In this document: positions 20,193 through 28,222 of the stretch, piece by piece | Numbering within the stretch: position 1 is the first letter of the stretch | How the letters are laid out: every line of letters starts with the position of its first letter | Source of the DNA: AC-49 sp963766605 | GTDB taxonomy: Bacteria; Actinomycetota; Thermoleophilia; Solirubrobacterales; Solirubrobacteraceae | Assembly (NCBI GenBank): GCA_963766605.1 | Contig: CAVYAT010000006.1 | Span: 208,933 to 272,932 of the forward strand | Length of the DNA stretch: 64,000 nucleotides | Direction: 5' to 3' | The notes under the pieces: model-generated | Database searches by the model: none | What the model saw: only the letters and a program-made list of their open reading frames with translations | What the model was told of the DNA's origin: nothing | Position numbers and translations under genes: made by a program

Positions 20193-20221
20193 ATGAAATC
20201 CGAAATCGTTTTCATTGTCAA
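20193..20221 (-). promoter_or_regulatory. Zur-controlled promoter of the zinc operon
   Basis: On the minus strand TTGACA (20221-20216), a 17-base spacer, then TTTCAT (20198-20193), followed after six bases by the GTG of znuA. The spacer is filled by ATGAAAACGATTTCG, a GAAA...TTTC dyad like actinobacterial Zur boxes, so bound Zur would block RNA polymerase. The whole element fits in the 38 bases after the protease gene. Confidence 0.7.
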
Positions 20222-20224
20222 CCG

Positions 20225-21205
20225 CTACGGATGGAGATAGACCATCACGTGTGCCGGGCTCCCATCACGCCCGAAGAAGTCGCGAAGGGCGACCGTGAAA
20301 CACCACTGCCCCGCCACCGACGCGGTGATCGTCGTCGTGACCGGGACACCGGCGCTCGTGTCCTGCTGCGTGCCCGACGTGCCGTGCTCGCCGGCGGCCG
20401 GACAGGCGCCGGGGTTGCCCGACGCCGTGTAGCTCTGAATCGTCGCGTGGCCGCGCAGCTGGCTCATCGTCGCGTGCTCGCCGAGCGTCACGCCGCCTGG
20501 GTTGACCCAGCTCAGCTTGACCTGGTTGTGGGGCAGCGCGGTCGCGGCGAGCTGCGTCGGCGCGCTCGGCTTGGGCGCGATGTCGCAGTACTTGGTCGGC
20601 ATCGCCTGGCGGATGTGGCCGCCGTACAGCGCGACCGCCCCGGCGACGTCGTCGCGCTGAAGCACGCGGCAGTTGATCTCCCACGGCTCCGGCGGCGGGC
20701 ACAGCTCGTTGAGCGCAGGGTTCATCATCGCGCAGCCGCGCGACTCGTGCCCGAGGCCGAGCACGTGACCGAGCTCGTGGGCGACGACCTGGGCGCGCTG
20801 GATCGGCAGCAGGTTGCCGTCGAGGCTCGGGCGCACGAGCCATACGTGGCCGCCGAAGGCCGGCCGCGTGCCGTTGGGGTTCGGCGCCGGCTGCCCGCGC
20901 GCGATGTAGCCGGTGGTGGCGATCCCGAGCAGGCCGGCGTCAGAGATGTTGCGGTTGTCGACGTCGACGATGACGACGTTCGCCTGGGCCTTGGGCACGG
21001 CGACGAAGCGGATGTTCGCGCCGCTCGTGTTCCACGTGTAGACGGCACTGGCCACCGCCGAGGCGCTCGACGTCGCGGCGTTGTAGTAGGTGATCGTGTG
21101 GCCCGGCCACTTCTTGCCCTCGAACCGGTAGGCCGAGGCAGGGCCAGCCGCGCACAGCGCGATGGCCATACCGAGCAGGACGCTGAGCCGCCATGGATGA
21201 CGCAT
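20225..21205 (-). CDS. Secreted matrixin-like zinc metalloprotease with C-terminal FnIII-like domain
   Basis: 326 residues. Signal peptide MRHPWRLSVLLGMAIALCAA ending PASA. The N-terminal domain starts YRFEGKKWPGHTITYY, as in matrixin-like proteases, and carries HELGHVLGLGHE (His143, Glu144, His147, His153) and a later CAMMNPALN Met-turn. The C-terminal 120 residues (from APTQLAATALPHNQVKLSW) resemble a fibronectin type III module. It ends 38 bases before znuA on the same strand, so a zinc-requiring exoenzyme sits directly before zinc import, although znuA has its own promoter. Confidence 0.85.
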   Translation of the reverse strand: MRHPWRLSVLLGMAIALCAAGPASAYRFEGKKWPGHTITYYNAATSSASAVASAVYTWNTSGANIRFVAVPKAQANVVIVDVDNRNISDAGLLGIATTGYIARGQPAPNPNGTRPAFGGHVWLVRPSLDGNLLPIQRAQVVAHELGHVLGLGHESRGCAMMNPALNELCPPPEPWEINCRVLQRDDVAGAVALYGGHIRQAMPTKYCDIAPKPSAPTQLAATALPHNQVKLSWVNPGGVTLGEHATMSQLRGHATIQSYTASGNPGACPAAGEHGTSGTQQDTSAGVPVTTTITASVAGQWCFTVALRDFFGRDGSPAHVMVYLHP

Positions 21206-21290
21206 CGCATGGCGTAGTCGGCACGCGCCCGAAAAAGTTCAGGGTCGACCACCGATTGCGCGATCGCCGGACAGGTCGCACGGTGTCGGG

Positions 21291-22049
21291 ATGCGTCCCT
21301 CCCACTCCACGATCGTCGCCTATCTGGCGTTGTTCGCCGCGCTCGGCGGCACGACCTACGCGGCGACGCAACTGCCGCGCAACAGCGTCGGCCCGCGCCA
21401 GCTGCGGTCCGGCGCTGTGTCGTCCTCGAAGGTCCTCGACCACAGCCTCACGTCGAGCGACTTCAAACCCGGCAGCCTGCCGTCCGGGCCGGCGGGCCCG
21501 CGCGGCTCGATCGGCCCCGCCGGACCGGCCGGCCCCACCGGTCCGGCGGGGGCCGCAGGCGCCCCCGGCCACGACGGAGGAGCCGGCCCGGCCGGCCCGC
21601 CTGGGCCGGCCGGCACGTTCGACACCAGCGACTTCGCCCGCGGGCCGCTGTCGGTGCGCGCGCTGTCGGTGACCGTGCCGGCCGCGACGACGCAGACGGT
21701 GACCGTCCTGCGCGCCGCCGACCACTCGCCCGTGGCCGGGCTCGAGGTCGCCTGCGGGGCCGGCGCGACGTCGATGGAGGACCGCATCGTGATGTCGGCC
21801 GACAGCTCGGCGAAGGTCTACTCGTCGTTCGTCGGCTCGGGCGTGCCGACCGTCGCGCTGCTGGGCCCGTCGATGGCCAGCTCACAGCTCGGCGCGTTCG
21901 CGTCCGGGCAGGCGCTGCACGTCGAGTACCTCATCATCTCTGGCGACAACCGCGCGACCGTCGACAGCTACGGCACCCCGCGCACCGACGCGACGATTCA
22001 GACGTGCACGGTCGACGGCACGGTGATCTCTAGCCAGCGACTGCCGTAG
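21291..22049 (+). CDS. Collagen-like surface or secreted protein
   Basis: 252 residues. The N-terminal segment HSTIVAYLALFAALGGTTYA is a signal or anchor, followed by LPRNSVGPRQLRSGAVSSS, which I associate with a recurrent family in Thermoleophilia. Residues about 66-108 are Gly-X-Y triplets rich in GPAGP (21486-21614), able to form a collagen triple helix. The C-terminal globular part ends TIQTCTVDGTVISSQRLP. It is likely an extracellular structural or adhesive protein. It overlaps the convergent flavoenzyme gene by 20 bases. Confidence 0.82.
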   Translation: MRPSHSTIVAYLALFAALGGTTYAATQLPRNSVGPRQLRSGAVSSSKVLDHSLTSSDFKPGSLPSGPAGPRGSIGPAGPAGPTGPAGAAGAPGHDGGAGPAGPPGPAGTFDTSDFARGPLSVRALSVTVPAATTQTVTVLRAADHSPVAGLEVACGAGATSMEDRIVMSADSSAKVYSSFVGSGVPTVALLGPSMASSQLGAFASGQALHVEYLIISGDNRATVDSYGTPRTDATIQTCTVDGTVISSQRLP

Positions 22050-23238
22050 GGGCGCTGGCAAACCACTCGGCCAGGCGCTCGCCGCTGAGCGCCTGCGCCG
22101 GGTGGACACTGCGCGTGAACGTGTCGCGGTAGTCCTGGGCGGCCTGCGGGTTGCCGGCCAGGCCGTCGGCGATCGGGCCGATGTTCTGTTCGGTGGGCAG
22201 CCTCCCGAACTGGAACGACCACTGGTAGTGGCCGTCGGCGCGGGCGTCGCGCCACGCGCCGTAGCCCGCCAGCTGCGGGTCGGCGCCGAGCACCGCGTCG
22301 CCGACGTACTGCGCCTGGGCGATCGCGTCGCCGATCCCCTGCGCCGTTCCCGGGTGCTTGAAGTGCCCCGCGTCGCCGACCAGCGCCCAGCCGGGGCCGG
22401 CGGCCTGCTTGAAGAAGCCGCGCAGCATCGTCTCGGGTGCGCAGCGGATGTCGGAGATCCGCTGCGCCGCGTCCAGCGCGTCGGGGTCCAGCGTCTCGGG
22501 GAACGACCGCAGCATCTCGAGGTGCTTGCGCTCGCGTGTGGCCGCGTCGCCGTGGGTGTGGTCGGCCGGCCCGGCGCTGATCAGTACGCCGACGTCGTCC
22601 TCGCAGCGAAACCAGTTCAGCGCCCCGTCGGCACCGATGTCCATGTGCAACGCGTCGGTCTCCGGCAGCCCGCGCCAGTAGGACAGCGTTATCGCGATGT
22701 CGCCGGCCATCGGCTCCTCGCGCACCAGGCCGAGCGCCCGGGCAACCGTCGAGGCGCGGCCGTCGGCGCCGATCACCCACCGCGCGCGGACCGGCTCGCC
22801 GTCGGCGAGCACGACGCCGGTCACCGGGTCGCCCTCGCGGCCGGAGCCGATCAGGCCGGCGACCCGCTCGCCGAAGCGCGCCTGCGCGCCGGCGGCGATC
22901 GCCGTGTCGGCCAGCACCCGGTCGAGCGCGAGACGGCGAACGTTGAGCGCCCGCGTGAAGCCGCTGACCGCGGTGAAGCAGCCGGCCGTCTCGCGGCCCA
23001 GCAGCCGGATGCGGAAGCGCTGTGGGTGCAGCTCGTGGCGCCAGCCCAGTTCCCCGAGCACGCCGAGCCGGTCGAGCCGGGCCAACGTGTCGGGGAACAT
23101 GCAGTGGCTGGAAAGCGTGTCGGAGCCGAGTTCGTCGCGGTCGACCATCAGCACGTTCCAACCGCCACGTGCGAGGAGAGTGGCCAGCGTCGCCCCGGCG
23201 CAGCGGGCGCCGACGATCACCGCGTCGAACTCGGTCAC
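22030..23238 (-). CDS. FAD-dependent monooxygenase/halogenase-type oxidoreductase
   Basis: 402 residues of the PHBH/geranylgeranyl-reductase-like group. Rossmann FAD motif FDAVIVGARCAGATLATLLARG at the N-terminus, the NAD(P)/FAD DG motif VRARWVIGADGRAS, and the second FAD motif GWALVGDAGHFKHPGTAQG. Proteins of this type hydroxylate or reduce small organics; the substrate is unknown. Six bases separate it from the upstream flavoenzyme on the same strand, so the two probably form an operon. Confidence 0.88.
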   Translation of the reverse strand: MTEFDAVIVGARCAGATLATLLARGGWNVLMVDRDELGSDTLSSHCMFPDTLARLDRLGVLGELGWRHELHPQRFRIRLLGRETAGCFTAVSGFTRALNVRRLALDRVLADTAIAAGAQARFGERVAGLIGSGREGDPVTGVVLADGEPVRARWVIGADGRASTVARALGLVREEPMAGDIAITLSYWRGLPETDALHMDIGADGALNWFRCEDDVGVLISAGPADHTHGDAATRERKHLEMLRSFPETLDPDALDAAQRISDIRCAPETMLRGFFKQAAGPGWALVGDAGHFKHPGTAQGIGDAIAQAQYVGDAVLGADPQLAGYGAWRDARADGHYQWSFQFGRLPTEQNIGPIADGLAGNPQAAQDYRDTFTRSVHPAQALSGERLAEWFASAPTAVAG

Positions 23239-23244
23239 CGACGG

Positions 23245-24660
23245 TCACCCCTCCTGCGTGGGCGGGATGTTCTGATTGAGGTGGAACAGGTTCGTGGGGT
23301 CGTACTCGTCCTTGAGCGCCTGCAGCCGGGCGAACTTCGCCGGCCCGTAGGCGGCCTGGACACGCTGCTCTCCCTCGGCCGACAGGTAGTTGATGTAGGC
23401 GCCACCGGTCAGCGACGGCTCGAGGACGTCGTACAGCTCGCGCGCCCAGTCGATGTGCGGCTCGAACGGGTCGTCGGCGTGGCTCACGGCCAGCGCGTTG
23501 ACGATGTACGGCGCCTGGCGCTCACCGTAGGCGGTCGCATCGTCGGGCACGCGCGCGAACGCGCCGCCCATGTGGTGCACGTGGATCTCCGACGGCGGCG
23601 AGGTCGCGCCCTGGTGGGACGCGACGAGCGTGTCGATCGCGTGATCGTCGAGCTCGCGCAGGTAGCCGGCCTTCATGTAGGTGCGGGTGCCCCTCGGCCA
23701 CAGCGGGTCCAGCAGCCCCTGCAGCGCGGTGTACGGGATCGGGCCCAGCAGGTCGGCGACCGGCTCGGCGATCGAGCGCAGCGGCTCGACGACCTTCGCG
23801 CCCTCGTCCAGCGAACCGGACCACGCGGCAAGCACGCCGACGAGCTTGCGCCCGTGCCACTCCTCGGGGATGAACGGCGCCGGCGGAGCGGTCAGCATCG
23901 TCACCAGCGTCGTCAGCTCGTCGGGCAGGTTCGCCGTGAACTCACGGTAGAAGCGCAGCACCTTGCCGGCCTCATCGCCGGGGTAGAAGACCGGTCCGCC
24001 GAGGACGAGCTGGCCGACCTGGTGCAGCTGGTACTCCAGCGCCGTCACGATGCCGAAGTTGCCACCGCCGCCGCGCAGGCCCCAGAACAGCTCGGAGTTC
24101 TCGTCCTCCGAGGCGTGAATGAGGCGCCCATCGGCCGTCACGACGTCGGCGCTGATCAGGTTGTCGGCCGCGAGACCGTGCTTGCGCACGAGGTGGCCGA
24201 GGCCGCCACCGAGCGTGTAGCCGGCGATGCCGGTGCTCGAGACGAGGCCGCCCGTGACGCCGAGCCCGAAGGCCTGGGTCTCGTGGTCGAACTCAGCCCA
24301 TGTGAGGCCGGGCTCGGCGCGTGCGGTGCGCGCCTGCGGGTCGACCTGGATGCCCTTCATCGGCCCGAGGTCGATGACGATGCCGTCGTCGACGGTCGAG
24401 AACCCGGGGATCGAGTGGCCGCCGCCGCGAACGGCGATCGCGAGCTGTTCGCTGCGGGCGAACTCGACCGAGCGAATGACGTCGGCGACGCCGGCACAGC
24501 GGACGACGAGCGCCGGACGGCGGTCGTGAATGCCGTTCCAGATCGCGCGCGCCTCGTCGTAGGCGGGGTCGGACGGGGTGATGAGCTCACCGCGCAGCGA
24601 TTCGGCGAATTCGGCGACGGAGCCGTCGGCCAGGGTCGGGTGGTGCGTTTCGATAGCCAT
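23245..24660 (-). CDS. Berberine-bridge-type FAD-linked oxidase
   Basis: 471 residues. N-terminal PCMH FAD domain with VRGGGHSIPGFSTVDDG, whose His is the usual 8-alpha covalent FAD link, and GGLVSSTGIAGYTLGGGLG, where the second (cysteinyl) link of bicovalent members is absent. C-terminal BBE motif YINYLSAEGEQRVQAAYG and YDPTNLFHLNQNIPP. It likely oxidises an alcohol, sugar or alkaloid-like substrate with O2. ATG 24660 is preferred over the upstream 24684. Confidence 0.9.
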   Translation of the reverse strand: MAIETHHPTLADGSVAEFAESLRGELITPSDPAYDEARAIWNGIHDRRPALVVRCAGVADVIRSVEFARSEQLAIAVRGGGHSIPGFSTVDDGIVIDLGPMKGIQVDPQARTARAEPGLTWAEFDHETQAFGLGVTGGLVSSTGIAGYTLGGGLGHLVRKHGLAADNLISADVVTADGRLIHASEDENSELFWGLRGGGGNFGIVTALEYQLHQVGQLVLGGPVFYPGDEAGKVLRFYREFTANLPDELTTLVTMLTAPPAPFIPEEWHGRKLVGVLAAWSGSLDEGAKVVEPLRSIAEPVADLLGPIPYTALQGLLDPLWPRGTRTYMKAGYLRELDDHAIDTLVASHQGATSPPSEIHVHHMGGAFARVPDDATAYGERQAPYIVNALAVSHADDPFEPHIDWARELYDVLEPSLTGGAYINYLSAEGEQRVQAAYGPAKFARLQALKDEYDPTNLFHLNQNIPPTQEG

Positions 24661-24695
24661 GGGGCGCAACCTAGGCTCGCTCACTCAACACCCAC

Positions 24696-27600
24696 TCATG
24701 CGCGGCTCATCAGCGCCTGCGCATAGCGCACGGCCCGCAGATCGCCGCAGCGCTCAAGCGGTGGGAGGGCGTCGTCGATCGCGCGCTGGGCCGCTGCGCA
24801 GTCACCGGAGGCGAGCTCGGCCTCGGCCAGCGCGATCAGCGCCCAGCCGTGGATCTGGTCGACTCCGCGCCCGCGGCTCAGCGACACGCCGCGCGCCATC
24901 AGATCCCGCGCCCGCGCCGGGTCGCCGTGGTCGAGCTCCAGCGCGCCGAGCGCGAGCGGCGTCATCGTCAGGCCGGGGGCGTCCTCGGAGCGCTCATAGA
25001 TCGCATGCGCCTCGTCCATCAGGTCGCGCCCGGTCTCGCCGTCGCCCTCCACGAACGTCAGCGCGGCCTGCGCCGCCAGCGTCGTGGCGATCTCGCGCGG
25101 ATCGGCGACCGCGCGGCGGATGACCATCGCGCGGTCGAGATGGTCGCGGGCGACATCGGGCTGTCCGGCCTGGCGCGCGAGGTTGCCCAGCGCATTGAGC
25201 GCGACGCCGGCGCCGATCTTGTCGCCGATCTCTTCGAACCGGGCCAGCGCCAGCTCGAGCGGCTCGCGTGCCGCCTCGACGTCACCGTCGGTGCGCCAGG
25301 TGTGGCCGAGGTTCAACAGCACGTACGCCCGGCCCGCGTCGCGGCCGACCGCGCGGAACAGGCAGAACGTTTCCTCGAACATGTAGCGCAGCTCGCCGCC
25401 GGGGCCGATCGGCAGGACCGATGGCGACACGTGCATCGCCCAGAACAGCGCCACGCGATCGTCGGCGAGCATGTCGAGCTGGCCCAGCGCATCGGTCAGC
25501 AACGCGCGCGCGTCGTCGGTCTGCCCGCGGCAGGCGGCCAGCACGCCGAGTCCTGACGTGATCGCGACGGCGACGGCGTCATCGCCGAGCTCGCGCGCCA
25601 GCGCCAGGCCGTCGGCCCAGGCGCGGTCGGCCATCGACCAGTCGAAGGCGCCCATCGCCATCACGCCGAGTCGCTCGAGCGCGCGGGCCTCAGCGCGGCG
25701 GTCACCGCTGGCGCGCGCGATCTCCAGCGCCTCGGCGCCGAGGCCGACGCTGCGCATGACCCAGCTGCGGCGGACGTCGATCGCCCCGAGCCTGACAAGC
25801 CCCCGCGCGCGCTGCACGGTCGGCTCACCCGCGGCGGCCAGCGCGGCCTCGAGCCAGCGCGCCCCCTCGGCGAACAGGCTGCGCGTCATCCAGTACCACC
25901 ACAGCGCGTTCGCCAGCTCCAGCGCGACCGGCACATCGTGGCGCAGCGCCGACGCCAGCGCCGTGCGCAGGTCGTCGTGCTCGCCGTCCAGTCGCTCGGC
26001 CGGCCACTCCGCCTCGGCGCCGAGGTTGCTGTCGTGGTCCGCGGTGCGGGCGACGGAGAGGTACCAGGCACGGTGGGCGGCCTCGACCGCGACGTGTTCG
26101 CCGGCGGCGTCGAGGCGTTCGCGCGCGTCCTGGCGGATCGTTTCCAGGAGCCGGTAGCGGCTCCGGCCTCCGTGGCCCGGCTCGACGTGGACGAGCGACT
26201 TCTCGATCAGCGCCAGCAGCAGCTCGAACGCACCATCCTGGAGCAGGCCGGCGCACACGCCCTCGACCGCCTCGACGCCGAACGCGCCGGCAAACACCCC
26301 GAGCCTGCGGTACAGCAGCTGCTCGGGCTCCGACAGCAGGTCATGACTCCAGGCCAGCGTCGCGCGCAACGTCTGCTGACGGGTCAGCGCCGCGCGGCTA
26401 CCGCCGCGCAGCAGGGTCAGCGAGTCGCCGAGGCGCTCGACGATCTGCGCCGGCGACAGGGCCGCCGATCGCGCGGCGGCCAGCTCCAGCGCCAGCGGCA
26501 TCCCGTCGAGCCGGCGGCAGATCTCGGCGACGGCCACCGAGTTGCCCGCGTCGAGTTCGAAGTCCGGCGCCGCTTCGACGGCACGCTGGCAGAACAGCGA
26601 CACGGCCTCGAAGCCCCGCAGGGCTTCGATGTCGGCATCGCGATCGGCGCCCGGCAACGACAGCGGCGGGACCCGCCACGCCACCTCGCCGGGGACGCGC
26701 AGGCGCTCGCGGCTGGTCGCCAGGACGCGCATGTTCGGGCACGTGCGCAGCAGGCCGTCGGCGACGGCGACCGTGGCGTCGAGCAGGTGCTCGCAGTTGT
26801 CGAGGACCAACAGCAGGCTGCGGTCGCCCACCTGCTCGCCGAGGACCTCGATCGGGTTGCGCTGCGAGCGCACCTGGACGCCCAGCGCGGTCGCCGTCTC
26901 GTCGATCACGAGCGCCGGGTCGGCGATCGGCGCCAGCTCGACGAGCCGCACGCCGTCGGCGAACTCCTCGTCCAGGCGCCGCGCGAGCTCGAGCGCGAGA
27001 CGCGTCTTGCCACACCCGCCGGGCCCGGTCAGGGTCAGCAGCCGCGCACGACCGGCCAGCGGGCCGAGTTCCCCCAGCTCGCGCTGGCGGCCGATGAAGC
27101 TCGTCAGCTGATGGGGCAAGCGGCCGCCGGGGGCCGGTGCGAGCGCCGGCGCGTCCACGGCCTCGGCCTCATGCTGGCCGGCGAGGATCTTGCGGTACAG
27201 GCGGCTGGTCTCCGGGTCGGGCTCGGCCGCCAGATGCTGGCGCAGCGACTGGCGCAGCTGCTGGTACTGGGCCAGCGCCTGCTGGCGGCGGCCGTCGGCG
27301 GCGAATACGCGGATCAGCGTCCGGTGGGCTGCCTCGTGCAGCGGGTCCTCGACGACCGCCTGCTGGAGCGTGACGATGGCGGCGGTGGTGTCCGCCTGGG
27401 CGGCCTGGAGCTCGCCGAGCGCGACGAGCAACCCGAGGTGGGTCTCGCGGACCGATTGGCGCCGCGCGACGGTCCACTCCTCGTAGCGATCCTCGGGCAG
27501 CAGCTCGCCGCCGTGGAGCGCGAGCGCCTCGCGATAGGCGTCGACGGTGGGCGCGCGATGGGCGTCCGCGGCCGCCTGTTCGAACGCCTCGAGGTCGATC

Positions 27601-27920
27601 CACAGCCCGTCGGCGTCGAGGGTGACGACGTCGTCGCGCAGCACCAGCGGCTCGGCGGCGTCGCCATCGCCCGACAGCGCGCGGCGCGCCGTGTAGAGGA
27701 CCTGGTGCAGGCTGTTGGCCGCCGGCGCGCTGTCGGGCCACAGCGCCTCGGTCAGCTGGTCGCGGTGCAGCCGGCGCTGGGGCGCCAGCGCCAGCAGCTT
27801 GATCAGCGTCTTGGCTCGCCGCAGCCGCCATGCCGCCTCGTCGAGCGGGTGCCCGTCGAGGGCAACGGCGAACCCGCCGAGGAGGCGTACCCCGAGGTGG
27901 GCATGTTCGAAGGCTGACAC
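24696..27920 (-). CDS. AfsR/SARP-type regulator: DNA-binding and BTAD domains, NB-ARC-like ATPase, TPRs
   Basis: 1074 residues from GTG 27920. An OmpR-type winged helix (about 10-95, VRLLGGFAVALDGHPL) is followed by a bacterial transcriptional activation domain (about 105-250, LWPDSAPAANSLHQVLYTAR before it, LHRDQL at the join). An ATPase follows with Walker A GPGGCGKT (299-306) and LLLVLDNCEHLLD, then TPR repeats up to the end. Such regulators activate secondary-metabolite or adaptation genes when the TPR part releases the ATPase. No adjacent biosynthetic cluster is obvious; the two flavoenzyme genes downstream on the same strand are the nearest candidate targets. Confidence 0.9.
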   Translation of the reverse strand: MSAFEHAHLGVRLLGGFAVALDGHPLDEAAWRLRRAKTLIKLLALAPQRRLHRDQLTEALWPDSAPAANSLHQVLYTARRALSGDGDAAEPLVLRDDVVTLDADGLWIDLEAFEQAAADAHRAPTVDAYREALALHGGELLPEDRYEEWTVARRQSVRETHLGLLVALGELQAAQADTTAAIVTLQQAVVEDPLHEAAHRTLIRVFAADGRRQQALAQYQQLRQSLRQHLAAEPDPETSRLYRKILAGQHEAEAVDAPALAPAPGGRLPHQLTSFIGRQRELGELGPLAGRARLLTLTGPGGCGKTRLALELARRLDEEFADGVRLVELAPIADPALVIDETATALGVQVRSQRNPIEVLGEQVGDRSLLLVLDNCEHLLDATVAVADGLLRTCPNMRVLATSRERLRVPGEVAWRVPPLSLPGADRDADIEALRGFEAVSLFCQRAVEAAPDFELDAGNSVAVAEICRRLDGMPLALELAAARSAALSPAQIVERLGDSLTLLRGGSRAALTRQQTLRATLAWSHDLLSEPEQLLYRRLGVFAGAFGVEAVEGVCAGLLQDGAFELLLALIEKSLVHVEPGHGGRSRYRLLETIRQDARERLDAAGEHVAVEAAHRAWYLSVARTADHDSNLGAEAEWPAERLDGEHDDLRTALASALRHDVPVALELANALWWYWMTRSLFAEGARWLEAALAAAGEPTVQRARGLVRLGAIDVRRSWVMRSVGLGAEALEIARASGDRRAEARALERLGVMAMGAFDWSMADRAWADGLALARELGDDAVAVAITSGLGVLAACRGQTDDARALLTDALGQLDMLADDRVALFWAMHVSPSVLPIGPGGELRYMFEETFCLFRAVGRDAGRAYVLLNLGHTWRTDGDVEAAREPLELALARFEEIGDKIGAGVALNALGNLARQAGQPDVARDHLDRAMVIRRAVADPREIATTLAAQAALTFVEGDGETGRDLMDEAHAIYERSEDAPGLTMTPLALGALELDHGDPARARDLMARGVSLSRGRGVDQIHGWALIALAEAELASGDCAAAQRAIDDALPPLERCGDLRAVRYAQALMSRA

Positions 27921-28004
27921 CGTGAGCCAGAGCCTAGAACGGGCCAGGCCCAACCGTGAGCTGGGAGAAGGCCCGACGTGCGCTCGGGCCCCACAAGAAC
28001 TCCG

Positions 28005-28184
28005 CTAGGAACGCGATCCGCCCGCGGGCTCCTCATCGGGCTCCCGTTCCCAATCGCGTATACGCGCGGGCAGGTCGTCGAGGTCATCGAGCCGGGTCAG
28101 CTCGTCGCGCGCGACGTCGAGGACGAGGACGGGAGCGCCGTCCTCGTAGACCGACACGATGTACGTGCGGCGCGGTGCTCGCAT
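28005..28184 (-). CDS. 59-residue conserved-looking small protein
   Basis: Compact acidic protein: RTYIVSVYEDGAPVLVLDV at the N-terminus reads as two beta strands, then DELTRLDDLDDLPARIRDWE as a helix. It sits between two giant BTAD regulators, on the same strand, 38 bases after one and 84 before the other. The residue pattern is far from the Arg/Pro-rich look of spurious frames here. No function is recognised. Confidence 0.55.
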   Translation of the reverse strand: MRAPRRTYIVSVYEDGAPVLVLDVARDELTRLDDLDDLPARIRDWEREPDEEPAGGSRS

Positions 28185-28222
28185 CACCGCGCCGACGCTA
28201 CGGCGCAGACGTCACGCGATCG

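Noticed and set aside
21486..21614. GC-rich repetitive stretch as a possible CRISPR or minisatellite
   Set aside because: It is in-frame Gly-X-Y coding sequence of the collagen-like protein, with irregular nucleotide repeats and no spacers.
22102..24726. 874-residue open frame on the plus strand, antisense to two flavoenzyme genes
   Set aside because: The translation is monotone Arg/Val/Gly/Asp-rich with no recognisable motif, whereas the opposite strand encodes two clear FAD enzymes. Long antisense frames are expected in DNA of this composition.
25938..27917. 659-residue open frame antisense to the BTAD regulator
   Set aside because: Same low-complexity composition; the opposite strand has intact winged-helix and ATPase motifs.
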